Assembly: GCF_011927625.1 (NCBI RefSeq)
Contig: NZ_JAATIZ010000003.1
Location: 248,001-312,000 of the forward strand
Direction: 5' to 3'
Source: Paenalcaligenes hominis
GTDB taxonomy: Bacteria > Pseudomonadota > Gammaproteobacteria > Burkholderiales > Burkholderiaceae_B
DNA: 64,000 bases
The stretch's first letter is position 1, and every line of letters starts with the position of its first letter. The notes beneath the pieces are model-generated. The model was given only the letters and a program-made list of their open reading frames with translations, searched no databases and was not told where the DNA came from. Positions 34,983-43,531 of the stretch are shown here, one piece after another. Both the position numbers and the translations under genes were made by a program.

Positions 34983-36182
34983 ATGTTTGAACATGTAGCC
35001 CCCTACGCTGGCGACCCTATTTTCCGTATTGCTGCACAGTATCAGGCAGATCAACGTGAAAATAAAGTCAACCTTACCATTGGTTTGTATTTTGAAGACG
35101 ATGGAAGCGTGCCCTTATTAGCGTGTACCCAAACTGCAGAGCAACGTTGGGCATCACAAAAGCAACCTCGCATTTATACGCCTATGGAAGGCCTAGCGTC
35201 ATACCGCAATGCCGTGCAACGTCTCGTGTTCGGTGCAGAGCACGAAGCCTATCAAAGCCAACGCATTGCTACCATTCAAACGTTAGGGGGCACAGGTGCG
35301 TTGAAAGTAGGCGGTGACTTGCTGCACGAAGCGTATCCTGACAGTCAAATGTGGATCAGTGACCCCGCTTGGGACAACCACCACGCCATTTTTGGAGGCT
35401 GTGGCATTAAAACCAACAAATACCGGTATTTCGATGCTACCACGCAAGCGGTAGATTTCGAAGGCATGATGGACGACCTAAGTCAGTTGCCCGCACACAG
35501 TTTTGTCTTGTTGCACCCGTGCTGCCATAACCCGACAGGGGCTGATTTATCGCCCGCGCAGTGGCAAGCGCTAATTACCTTGATTAAGTCGCATCAACTT
35601 ATTCCGTTTTTGGACATGGCGTATCAGGGCTTTGGACAGGGCTTAGACGAGGACGCCTATGCCGTACGGGCCATGGCCGAAGCCGGCGTGCATTTTTTAG
35701 TGGCTAACTCTTTTTCTAAAAACTTTTCCTATTATGCGGAACGCTGTGGTGCGTTGTCGATAGTTTGTGCAGACAAAACCGAGGCCGAACTCACCATCGG
35801 CAAGCTTAATGCATGGGTGCGTAAAAATTACTCTAATCCACCTATTCATGGGGCCGCAGCCATTGCTTTAGTCTTGACCGACCCCGAGCTATTTCAAAGT
35901 TGGGTAAATGATGTCGATGCTATGCGCGCTCGTATTCATGCTATGCGCCATGCGGTGCATCAGCATCTTGCTCGTTTAGCACCCCAGTACGATGCCGATT
36001 ACATGATCAAGCAACAAGGAATGTTTAGCTATACAGGCCTCAGTCTAGAGCAAATTTTGCGTTTACGCGAAGAGTTTGGTGTGTATATGCTGGATTCCGG
36101 CCGTATTAGTGTACCGGGGCTTACCACAAAAAATGTAGCGTATTACGCCCAGTCCTTAGCTGCTGTGGTTAATCCCGATTAG
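34983..36182 (+). CDS. tyrB: Aromatic amino acid aminotransferase
   Basis: A 399-residue class-I fold PLP aminotransferase of the aspartate/aromatic subfamily. It starts MFEHVAPYAGDPIFRI, has HPCCHNPTGADLS (about 178-190), the Tyr in DMAYQGFGQG, and the PLP lysine in NSFSKNFSYYAERCG (about 243-257), then the carboxylate-binding Arg near the C-terminus (LDSGRISVPGL). It would transaminate Phe, Tyr and possibly Asp. TyrB versus AspC cannot be separated with certainty. An AGGAA site precedes the ATG, and a strong terminator follows. Confidence 0.85.
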   Translation: MFEHVAPYAGDPIFRIAAQYQADQRENKVNLTIGLYFEDDGSVPLLACTQTAEQRWASQKQPRIYTPMEGLASYRNAVQRLVFGAEHEAYQSQRIATIQTLGGTGALKVGGDLLHEAYPDSQMWISDPAWDNHHAIFGGCGIKTNKYRYFDATTQAVDFEGMMDDLSQLPAHSFVLLHPCCHNPTGADLSPAQWQALITLIKSHQLIPFLDMAYQGFGQGLDEDAYAVRAMAEAGVHFLVANSFSKNFSYYAERCGALSIVCADKTEAELTIGKLNAWVRKNYSNPPIHGAAAIALVLTDPELFQSWVNDVDAMRARIHAMRHAVHQHLARLAPQYDADYMIKQQGMFSYTGLSLEQILRLREEFGVYMLDSGRISVPGLTTKNVAYYAQSLAAVVNPD

Positions 36183-36246
36183 TGCACACGCCCTTTATAC
36201 TAATAACAACATAGCCCATTCACTTATTGCATGGTGTGGTTGGCTC

Positions 36247-36302
36247 AGGCCAGTTTGTAAAAAGGGCTGTTAAATTAGCCTAAGCCTACAAACTGGCTTT
36301 TT
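36247..36302 (+). terminator. Long-stem Rho-independent terminator after tyrB
   Basis: Stem GCCAGTTTGTA / TACAAACTGGC (11 bp, extendable by two pairs) with an inner GGCT/AGCC helix in the loop, followed by five T. Confidence 0.85.
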
Positions 36303-36449
36303 AGTTATCAGCTCAAGTGGCATGATTAGGCTCTAAAATTACCTTGGTAACGCAATGCGTTCTTGATTCATCGCAATGGACTAGGCTCAAGTCATCATGC
36401 CTAACGGCATGACTGGTCTAGCCGTTGCTCTTGGTCTAAGAGAAGACAC

Positions 36450-37316
36450 ATGAAGATTTCATATATTGGGTTTGGCGAGGCCGCACGGGCCTTTACAGAT
36501 AGTTTGGTACAGCAGAACTTTAAGGGCTTTATCGCCGCGTACGATATACGTCAAGACGAGGAAATGCGTCAAGCGGCAGCACAACGTGGTCTCGCTTTTG
36601 AGGCCGACGTGGCACAGGCCGTAAAAGACGCGGATTGGATTATTAGCGCTGTTACCGCAGATCAAAGCTTGCACGCGGCAGAGGCGGCGCTCGATGCATT
36701 ACAACCTGGTCAAGTATTTATTGATATTAATTCTGTGTCACCAGGCCGTAAGCAAAAAACAGCCGCGCTTGTGGCTGAAAAAGGTGCCCAATATTTAGAT
36801 ATGGCAGTGATGGCGCCTGTACACCCCAGAGGACACGCTACTCCGGTCTTGCTTGCCGGTGAACAGGCTCTTGCCATTGCGCCTATGTTGGAAAAACTCG
36901 GCTTTCAACTCGAAGTGGTAGGGGATCAGCCAGGTGAGGCCACTGCTATCAAAATGGTACGCTCTATGTTTGTTAAGGGTTTAGAAGCCTTAACTGTTGA
37001 GACAGCCCTAGCGGCCTCTGCGACGGGATGTTTTGATCGCGTAATTGGTTCTTTAGCCGATACGTTCCCAGGTTTAGGATGGCCTCAAAACGTGAACTAC
37101 ATGTTTGAACGTACCTTGCATCATGGTTTACGCCGTGCGGCCGAAATGCGTGAGGTCGCTGCTACCTATGACGAGCTAGGCTTTACCGGTGCCTTGGCCG
37201 ATAAGATTGCTGACGTACAGGAAAAAATGGGCCAGTTGCCTGTAAACGATTTAAGCAATGCCCCTCTTGGCGAGGCAGTCAATCAAATTGTCGATTTACG
37301 TTTGAAAGAAAATTGA
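36450..37316 (+). CDS. NAD(P)-dependent dehydrogenase, 6-phosphogluconate dehydrogenase-like (DUF1932)
   Basis: A 288-residue beta-hydroxyacid dehydrogenase relative. The N-terminal Rossmann domain begins with ISYIGFGEAARAF, an atypical GxGxxA form. The Lys of the active site lies in GEATAIKMVRSMFVKG (about 166-181), and the C-terminal helical domain matches the DUF1932 phosphogluconate-dehydrogenase C-domain (NYMFERTLHHGLRRAAEMREVAATY). Substrate is uncertain. It converges on the LysR gene and lies in a catabolic neighbourhood with the VanA-like oxygenase, so a role in aromatic or hydroxy-acid breakdown is possible. Confidence 0.78.
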   Translation: MKISYIGFGEAARAFTDSLVQQNFKGFIAAYDIRQDEEMRQAAAQRGLAFEADVAQAVKDADWIISAVTADQSLHAAEAALDALQPGQVFIDINSVSPGRKQKTAALVAEKGAQYLDMAVMAPVHPRGHATPVLLAGEQALAIAPMLEKLGFQLEVVGDQPGEATAIKMVRSMFVKGLEALTVETALAASATGCFDRVIGSLADTFPGLGWPQNVNYMFERTLHHGLRRAAEMREVAATYDELGFTGALADKIADVQEKMGQLPVNDLSNAPLGEAVNQIVDLRLKEN

Positions 37317-37335
37317 TCTTTTAAAGGGGTAGCTT

Positions 37336-38250
37336 TCAACCTAAACGCTTAATCTGCCCCACCACAAAACGATGAAAATCACGCGCTTGAGCCTTGTTAA
37401 ACACATGCGGTTGCCATGTCATCACATAGGGCCAATCTAGCTCCAAGCTCATGGCCTCAAACGGGGCGCACAATTGACCCGACTCGAGCTCAGCGCGTAC
37501 ATACGAATACTGAGCTAACGCCACCCCTAATCCTTGTCGGACAGCATGCAAGGCCTGGTGCGATAAGCTAAAGCTTTGCCAAGCGGGTGGGGTAAACGCG
37601 GCCACAGTGGGTGCATAGTGGGCAAACCAGTCGCGCCAGCCGGGGGGCGAGCTAAAACGTGGTTGCCAATCAACGGTAATCAACGGCATGTGTTGCAAGT
37701 CTTTGGGTTGTAGCACAGTAAAACGTTCTAAGAGTTGCGGGTGGCATACAGGCAACACCTTATCTGTGAACAGCTCTAAGGCATGCAGACTTTGCGGTAC
37801 AGATTGCGCATAGGTGAAACGAAAATCAACGCGTTCACTCGCATAATCAGGTTCATGATGTGAGCCCTGAAAATGCATATTTACTAAAGACGCTTGTTGC
37901 TGCTGCCATGGTGCAATTCGTGGAATCAGCCACTCATTTAAAAAAGAGGGCAGTGCACTAATATGCAATGTTCTATTTTGTTGGTCTAGCAGCAATTGAT
38001 TTTGAGCTTCGCGTAATAACTCAAAGGCTTCCGAGCAACGTTGATGAAAATCTAAGCCAGCCGCAGTCAGCCGTAAACGTCGACCCTCTTTAAAAAAAAG
38101 GGCCGCGTTTAATTCGCTTTCAAGCAATTGAAGTTGTTGGCTGACGGCTCCCGTACTGATCCCCAGGCGCTTAGCCGCATCTTGAATATTTTGGCTATGG
38201 CCGACCGTTTCAAAAATTTGTAAGGCGCGTAGCGGTGGTAAAGCACTCAT
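37336..38250 (-). CDS. LysR-family transcriptional regulator (GcvA-like)
   Basis: A 304-residue regulator. The HTH occupies about residues 5-64 (QNIQDAAKRLGISTGAVSQQ then LQLLESELNAALFFKEGRRL), followed by the two-lobed effector domain. The LPPLRALQIFE start and HVSALPSF-type strand resemble the GcvA group. It diverges from the VanA-like oxygenase over about 107 bp, the standard layout for a LysR regulator and its target. Effector unknown. Confidence 0.9.
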   Translation of the reverse strand: MSALPPLRALQIFETVGHSQNIQDAAKRLGISTGAVSQQLQLLESELNAALFFKEGRRLRLTAAGLDFHQRCSEAFELLREAQNQLLLDQQNRTLHISALPSFLNEWLIPRIAPWQQQQASLVNMHFQGSHHEPDYASERVDFRFTYAQSVPQSLHALELFTDKVLPVCHPQLLERFTVLQPKDLQHMPLITVDWQPRFSSPPGWRDWFAHYAPTVAAFTPPAWQSFSLSHQALHAVRQGLGVALAQYSYVRAELESGQLCAPFEAMSLELDWPYVMTWQPHVFNKAQARDFHRFVVGQIKRLG

Positions 38251-38357
38251 TCACCGTCTCCTTTCAATAGCTTAGAAAAACTTAATGAAAAAGAAGATTA
38301 CGTTAGTTAATCTTGTTTTACTATAAGTCTATCGTATCTTTTTTGGTGATGACTCTC

Positions 38358-39386
38358 ATGTTCTTAGAAAATGCTTGGTATGTCGCCGCGCTTTCGGCTG
38401 ACGTTAGTCGTACTCCTTTTGCCGTAAAGATGGTCAATCACGATGTGGTGCTGTATAGAAAGCAAGACGGCGACGTGGTGGCATTGGAAGACTCCTGTCC
38501 ACACCGTCGTTTGCCCTTATCTAAAGGCCGTGTTGTAGATGACACCCTAGAGTGTGGTTATCATGGCTTACGCTTTGATTGTTCTGGCGCCTGTGTAGAG
38601 GCGCCTGGCACAAAGCATATCCCTATGGCTGCTGTAGTACGTCAGTATCCTGCAGTAGAAAAATACGGCATGGTTTGGGTATGGATGGGCGATAGCGCTT
38701 TAGCTAACACGGCTGACATAATTGAAATTAAAGAGTGGGATGATCCAAATTGGGGGGTAAACCGTGGTGATGCCATGGAGGTCGCCTGCAACTACCTGTA
38801 TATTACCGATAACTTATTGGATCCATCCCATGTCACTTGGGTTCACCAAAGCTCCTTCGGTAGCAGTGATCTCGTCGGTATTCCTTTAGAGGTCACCGAG
38901 GCCGATAGCGGTATTACCGTGTGGCGCTGGTTACGTGATATTGAAGTTGCGCCGTTTTACAAAAAATTCGTTAAGTTCAGTGGCAACTGCGACCGTAAGC
39001 AACAGTACGAAATGCGCTACCCAGCGCATGCTGTCATCCGCGCTGTGTTTACCCCTGCAGGCACAGGCAGTGACGAGGGCGAGTTCCATCCAGATGTGTT
39101 TTTAATGGATTCGTATAATTTCCTTACCCCTATCGATGAAAAAACCACGCGCTACTTCTGGTTCCAACTACGTAACTTCAGCCCCAATGACGAAGCCGTT
39201 TCTCAGATCTTTAACGAAGACGTGCGTGCTGCATTTAATGAAGACAAAGAAATCCTAGAGGCAGTGCAAATCGGCATGGATGAGCATGGAACGAAATTGC
39301 ATTTGGCAGCGGATAAAGGGTCGTTGTTGTTCAGACGTCGCATGAGCGCCAAGATTGAAGCAGAAAACGCAGCGAACGATGCCTAA
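38358..39386 (+). CDS. Rieske aromatic-ring oxygenase, VanA-like (vanillate O-demethylase oxygenase)
   Basis: A protein of about 342 residues. The Rieske [2Fe-2S] ligands are Cys47, His49, Cys66 and His69 (CPHR...CGYH). The mononuclear iron site is DNLLDPSHVTWVH (His158 and His163). The start MFLENAWYVAAL matches VanA proteins; the frame is open to 38313, but ATG 38358 has GGTG at a proper distance. VanA enzymes need a VanB-type reductase; none is encoded nearby. Substrate may be vanillate or another methoxylated or side-chain aromatic. Divergent LysR gene probably controls it. Confidence 0.86.
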   Translation: MFLENAWYVAALSADVSRTPFAVKMVNHDVVLYRKQDGDVVALEDSCPHRRLPLSKGRVVDDTLECGYHGLRFDCSGACVEAPGTKHIPMAAVVRQYPAVEKYGMVWVWMGDSALANTADIIEIKEWDDPNWGVNRGDAMEVACNYLYITDNLLDPSHVTWVHQSSFGSSDLVGIPLEVTEADSGITVWRWLRDIEVAPFYKKFVKFSGNCDRKQQYEMRYPAHAVIRAVFTPAGTGSDEGEFHPDVFLMDSYNFLTPIDEKTTRYFWFQLRNFSPNDEAVSQIFNEDVRAAFNEDKEILEAVQIGMDEHGTKLHLAADKGSLLFRRRMSAKIEAENAANDA

Positions 39387-39409
39387 CTCCTGTGTAGTAG
39401 GGGTCTAAG

Positions 39410-39442
39410 ATAGCCAAATGCCGTCTAATGGCGTTTGGCTAT
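39410..39442. terminator. Hairpin after the VanA-like gene
   Basis: 13-bp stem ATAGCCAAATGCC / GGCGTTTGGCTAT with one G-T pair and a 7-nt loop. Not followed by a T-run, so intrinsic termination would be weak. Confidence 0.55.
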
Positions 39443-39531
39443 TCACGCTAAGCGCGTAATACTGTAATCTAGAGCATATCGTTGCTATCTATTGCTGTAA
39501 TTACTCTTTTTATCAGGGTCATCGTCATATC

Positions 39532-40728
39532 ATGGATTCTCATACCCCTTTTACTTTTTCCAATCGCGCTAATCAGCTTACTAGTTCGGCTATCCGAGAA
39601 ATCCTAAAGGTCACTACTCGACCAGAAATTATTTCTTTTGCGGGTGGTTTGCCCTCAGCCGATGGCTTCCCTGTGGCAGAGTTGCGTCAGGCGTTTGATG
39701 TGGTCTTGGAAAAACAAGGGAAAGTGGGCCTACAGTACGGCCCTACCGAAGGCTACGGGCCCTTACGTGAATGGGTAGCCCGTCAAAAAAGCTCGGCCGA
39801 TGTCACCATCAGTCCCAATGAAGTGCTTATCGTTTCAGGCTCTCAACAAGCCCTCGACATGCTAGGCAAACTTTTTATTGATCCTGGCAGCAAGGTCTTA
39901 GTCGAGTCTCCTTCTTATTTGGGTGCATTGCAGTCGTTTTCCATGTACGAGCCCACCTACGTTCCCATTGATACTGACGAGGGCGGCTTAATTCCTGCCG
40001 AGGTTTCCTCTGCTAAAGCCGAAGGCGCACGCTTTATTTATGCCTTACCCAACTTCCAAAACCCAACAGGGCGCACACTTAGCAATGAGCGTCGTCAAGA
40101 TCTGGTCGAGCGTTGTGCCGCCGCCCATATTCCTGTGGTCGAAGACGATCCCTACGGCGAATTACGTTACGAAGGTAGCCCGCAACCCAGCTTATTGCAC
40201 TTAGGCCGTAAAGCCGGTGCTACGGTTATCCATTTGGGTACTTTTTCTAAAGTATTGGCTCCCGGCCTACGCTTAGGTTATATCGTAGCACCGCCGGCCA
40301 TTATCGATAAGCTCATCCAAATCAAACAAGCAACAGACTTACACTCATCTACCATTACCCAAATGGCTATTTACGAAGCCATTAAAGACAACTTCCTCGA
40401 AAAGCATCTGCCTATGGTGCGCGATCTCTACATGCGTCAGTGTCATTACATGCTTGATGCCATGCAAGAGTATTTCCCAGCCGAGGTCGAGTGGACACGA
40501 CCCGAGGGCGGTATGTTCTTGTGGGTGACTTTGCCAAAACACATGGACGCCCAAGACCTACTCAGTAAAGCCATCGAGCGCAATGTTGCCTTTGTGCCTG
40601 GCGAGCCTTTTTACGCAACAAGCGATGCAAAAGCGAACACTTTCCGTCTTAGCTTTGTGACGGTCACCGAAGACCGCATTCGCGAAGGCATTGCTATCTT
40701 AGGCAAGCTCATTCGCGAACAAATGTAA
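39532..40728 (+). CDS. PLP-dependent aminotransferase, LysN/MocR-AT-like
   Basis: A 398-residue fold-type I aminotransferase: SFAGGLPSADGFPVAEL (about 36-52), QYGPTEGYGPLREW (about 68-81), PNFQNPTGRTLS (about 180-191), EDDPYGELRY and the PLP lysine in HLGTFSKVLAPGLRLGY (about 231-247). This is the 2-aminoadipate/multi-substrate aminotransferase group also fused to MocR regulators, here without a DNA-binding domain. Substrate unresolved (2-aminoadipate, branched-chain or aromatic amino acids). Single gene between two hairpins. Confidence 0.85.
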   Translation: MDSHTPFTFSNRANQLTSSAIREILKVTTRPEIISFAGGLPSADGFPVAELRQAFDVVLEKQGKVGLQYGPTEGYGPLREWVARQKSSADVTISPNEVLIVSGSQQALDMLGKLFIDPGSKVLVESPSYLGALQSFSMYEPTYVPIDTDEGGLIPAEVSSAKAEGARFIYALPNFQNPTGRTLSNERRQDLVERCAAAHIPVVEDDPYGELRYEGSPQPSLLHLGRKAGATVIHLGTFSKVLAPGLRLGYIVAPPAIIDKLIQIKQATDLHSSTITQMAIYEAIKDNFLEKHLPMVRDLYMRQCHYMLDAMQEYFPAEVEWTRPEGGMFLWVTLPKHMDAQDLLSKAIERNVAFVPGEPFYATSDAKANTFRLSFVTVTEDRIREGIAILGKLIREQM

Positions 40729-40752
40729 TGACGATGCGTTAACTCAACTTCT

Positions 40753-40775
40753 ACAGCCGTGCGTGTCACGGCTGT
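40753..40775 (+). terminator. Hairpin between the aminotransferase gene and ubiA
   Basis: Perfect 9-bp stem ACAGCCGTG / CACGGCTGT with loop CGTGT, followed by a T-rich TTGTCTTT tail. Confidence 0.75.
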
Positions 40776-40798
40776 TTGTCTTTACGTAATCCTTTCTT

Positions 40799-41725
40799 AT
40801 GCAACATACCTCATCCACCACACGGCCAGATTTGACTGATATGCGCCCCGACGATTGGGTCGCTCGGTATTTACCTGATTCGTGGGGGCCGTATGCCCGT
40901 TTGTGCCGTTTAGATCGTCCTGTGGGTACATGGCTGACCCTGCTGCCCTGTATTGCTGCGCTTATCCAAGCAGCAGGGGGGTGGCCTGATGTCTGGCGCT
41001 TGTTGATTTTTTCATTTGGTGCCTTGTTAATGCGAGGCGTCGGCTGCTGCTTTAACGATATTTTTGATCGTGATTTTGATCATCAGGTCGAGCGCACCCG
41101 TTTTAGACCCTTGACCAGCGGGCAACTTAGCTTACGTAATGCATTGATCTTCGTCTTTGTGCAGCTCATGATTGGCGCATTGCTATTACTGGCTATAAAT
41201 GAATTCAGTCGTTGGTTAGCCTTGCTGTTGGTGCCGTTTATCGTGGTGTATCCCTTATGTAAACGCTTTACGCACTGGCCCCAAGCCGTACTAGGCATTG
41301 CGTTTAATTGGGGTATGTTAATGGCATGGTCAGACACACAAAACGCCTTGCCTTTGGCTGCTATTGCCATGTGGTTAGGGGCGGTCACGTGGCAGATTGC
41401 TTACGATGCCATTTACGGTTATATCGACATGGAAGACGACCTCAAACTCGGGTTAAAGTCTGCCGCCATCCGCTTTGGTGACCAAGGCAAGCAATGGCTA
41501 GGGGGCTTTTATGCTGTCACGATGGTGCTCTGGCTTTGGGCGGGATACGCCATGGGCATGAGCTGGGCCTACTTTGTGGTCATGGCGGCCATTGGCATGC
41601 ATTTAGCATGGCAAATTAAGCAATTCGATCCTCAAAGGCGCGAACTGGGGTTGCCTTTATTCAGAGCCAACATGACAGTAGGGGTTTTATTGGTTGTTGC
41701 CGCTTTAGGTGGCACATTACTGTAA
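40799..41725 (+). CDS. ubiA: 4-Hydroxybenzoate polyprenyltransferase
   Basis: A 308-residue membrane prenyltransferase of ubiquinone synthesis that attaches the polyprenyl chain to 4-hydroxybenzoate. It has eight or nine TM helices. The two Asp-rich Mg-diphosphate motifs are NDIFDRDFD (86-94) and YGYIDMEDDLKLG (about 207-219). The N-terminus carries an about 25-residue hydrophilic lead. ubiC is not adjacent. Confidence 0.95.
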   Translation: MQHTSSTTRPDLTDMRPDDWVARYLPDSWGPYARLCRLDRPVGTWLTLLPCIAALIQAAGGWPDVWRLLIFSFGALLMRGVGCCFNDIFDRDFDHQVERTRFRPLTSGQLSLRNALIFVFVQLMIGALLLLAINEFSRWLALLLVPFIVVYPLCKRFTHWPQAVLGIAFNWGMLMAWSDTQNALPLAAIAMWLGAVTWQIAYDAIYGYIDMEDDLKLGLKSAAIRFGDQGKQWLGGFYAVTMVLWLWAGYAMGMSWAYFVVMAAIGMHLAWQIKQFDPQRRELGLPLFRANMTVGVLLVVAALGGTLL

Positions 41726-41854
41726 AACTTGGCTTTAAAAGTAGGCGCAAACGCATAGACGTGTAAAATAGCGCCAGTTTTACTGTTTTAGCTGTGACAT
41801 AAGAGTTAGATTTTCCGCTTACACTCTAAGCGTCATAAAAAAAGAAGGTAGATT

Positions 41855-43132
41855 ATGCCAACCACAATGGAAATTCTTGCAACCGTTCTGTTTGCAATAG
41901 CTATTGTTCATACTTTTTCAGTGCCTGTGTTTGCCCGTTTAGCAAACAAAGGGGGGGCACATTCGGGTCTGTGGCATTTATTGTCCGAAGTCGAAGCCGT
42001 TTTCGGGGTATGGGCATTTGTTCTAGTCGTCTTGGTGGCGGCCTTTATTGGTTTAAATCAAGCCGTTGAATACATGGACACGCGCAATTTCACCGAGCCA
42101 GCCTTTGTGTTTGCAATTATGGTGGTAGCCGCTAGCCGTCCGATTTTGGAAATGGTGTCAAGCCTAGTCAAAGTCATTGCGCGCATCATGCCATTGCGCA
42201 ACGAATACGCCATGTTTTTTGTCACCATGTCCTTTGTGCCTTTGGCCGGCTCGCTCATTACCGAACCCGCCGCCATGACCTTAGCGGCATTATTGCTTCG
42301 CGATCAATACTTTAAACGTAGTGGCCGAGCGGGCTTTAAATACCTTACGCTAGGTGTGCTGTTTGTTAATATTTCTATTGGTGGTGTGTTAACTGCCTAT
42401 GCAGCGCCTCCCGTCTTGATGGTGGCTCAAACCTTTGGTTGGGATACCCCCTTTATGGCGACCCACTTTGGGTGGCGTGCTGCTGTGGCGGTATTTATCA
42501 ATGCTGGGTTATTAACCCTAATCTGTCGTTGTGCCTTAACCGAAGCCCCAGAGTCAGTGCCCGAGCAAACAGCCAGCGCTCGCCCTAACGTTCCTTTAGT
42601 GGTGATGGCGATCCATTTAGTCTTTTTGTTATGTATTGTCTTGGCTTCGCACCATCCCATTATTTTCTTGGGCTTGCTCATGATGTTCATTGGGTACTCA
42701 ACCGCCTATAGTCAGTATCAAAATCCATTAATGATCCGCGAAGGGCTGATGGTGGGTTTCTTCTTGGCTGGCTTAGTGGTGCTTGGTGGCTTACAAAAAT
42801 GGTGGCTTCAAGACCTACTCGGTGGCCTGTCTCCCTACGCCTTGTTTGCGGGCTCGACCGCCTTAACAGCGATTACAGATAATGCCGCTCTAACGTACCT
42901 GGGTTCATTAGTCGAAGGAACGAGCGATCTATGGCGCTATATGTTGGTGGCTGGTGCCGTCACAGGGGGTGGGTTAACGGTTATTGCGAATGCGCCTAAC
43001 CCGGCTGGCTTTTCCATCTTAAAAAGCACATTCCCCGATGGGGCCATTTCGCCTTTACGCTTGCTTTTAGCCGCTGCTGTCCCCACATTGATTGCAGCCG
43101 TTATGTTCTTATTACCCACCTCTTTTGTTTAA
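41855..43132 (+). CDS. Putative Na+/H+ antiporter family membrane protein
   Basis: A 425-residue protein with about 11-12 TM helices and an ion-transporter-superfamily look: a conserved acidic/glycine pattern FVPLAGSLITEPAAMTLAALLLRD (about 129-152) and a second-half repeat AITDNAALTYLGSLVEG (about 341-357). I associate this pattern with the putative Na+/H+ antiporter family related to arsenite/citrate-type permeases. Substrate not established. An AGAAGG site precedes the ATG. Single gene. Confidence 0.75.
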   Translation: MPTTMEILATVLFAIAIVHTFSVPVFARLANKGGAHSGLWHLLSEVEAVFGVWAFVLVVLVAAFIGLNQAVEYMDTRNFTEPAFVFAIMVVAASRPILEMVSSLVKVIARIMPLRNEYAMFFVTMSFVPLAGSLITEPAAMTLAALLLRDQYFKRSGRAGFKYLTLGVLFVNISIGGVLTAYAAPPVLMVAQTFGWDTPFMATHFGWRAAVAVFINAGLLTLICRCALTEAPESVPEQTASARPNVPLVVMAIHLVFLLCIVLASHHPIIFLGLLMMFIGYSTAYSQYQNPLMIREGLMVGFFLAGLVVLGGLQKWWLQDLLGGLSPYALFAGSTALTAITDNAALTYLGSLVEGTSDLWRYMLVAGAVTGGGLTVIANAPNPAGFSILKSTFPDGAISPLRLLLAAAVPTLIAAVMFLLPTSFV

Positions 43133-43241
43133 AAGACAGGGTTTGCGCGCCGTAACGCTATACGTAACGGGCGCAAACACGTTAAAATTAAAGAATGTGA
43201 GTTTGTTATATTAATTATTGATTTATAGGATTGATTAGGTC

Positions 43242-43466
43242 GTGCCTATTTATGCTTATAAATGCAGTGACTGTGGTCACGAGCAGGATGTTCTACAAAA
43301 GATGTCTGATCCTGTATTAACACAGTGTCCAACGTGTCATCAGCCTACTTACGAAAAACAAATCACTGCTGCCGGTTTTCAGCTTAAAGGCGACGGATGG
43401 TATGTGACCGATTTTCGCGATGGCCCCAAATCGTCAGGGGGTGCTGCATCGGGTTCTGCAGACTAA
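43242..43466 (+). CDS. FmdB-family zinc-ribbon protein
   Basis: A 74-residue protein with a GTG start (an AGG site lies upstream). Four cysteines form a zinc ribbon: Cys8/Cys11 (YKCSDC) and Cys29/Cys32 (QCPTC). The C-terminus GDGWYVTDFRDG is the usual FmdB ending, followed by a Gly/Ser tail. Family members have been called putative regulatory proteins; the actual role is unknown. fmdB next to aspS is conserved in beta-proteobacteria; the DUF502 gene often found between them is missing. Confidence 0.88.
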   Translation: MPIYAYKCSDCGHEQDVLQKMSDPVLTQCPTCHQPTYEKQITAAGFQLKGDGWYVTDFRDGPKSSGGAASGSAD

Positions 43467-43471
43467 TATCC

Positions 43472-43492
43472 AAGGGCGCTTAGCGCCCTTTT
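43472..43492 (+). terminator. Terminator-like hairpin between fmdB and aspS
   Basis: 8-bp stem AAGGGCGC / GCGCCCTT with loop TTA and a TTTTC tail; partial readthrough into aspS is likely because the gap is only 65 bp. Confidence 0.72.
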
Positions 43493-43531
43493 CATCCTAT
43501 ATATTTTTAACGTTTACTGGAGTCATCCTAG

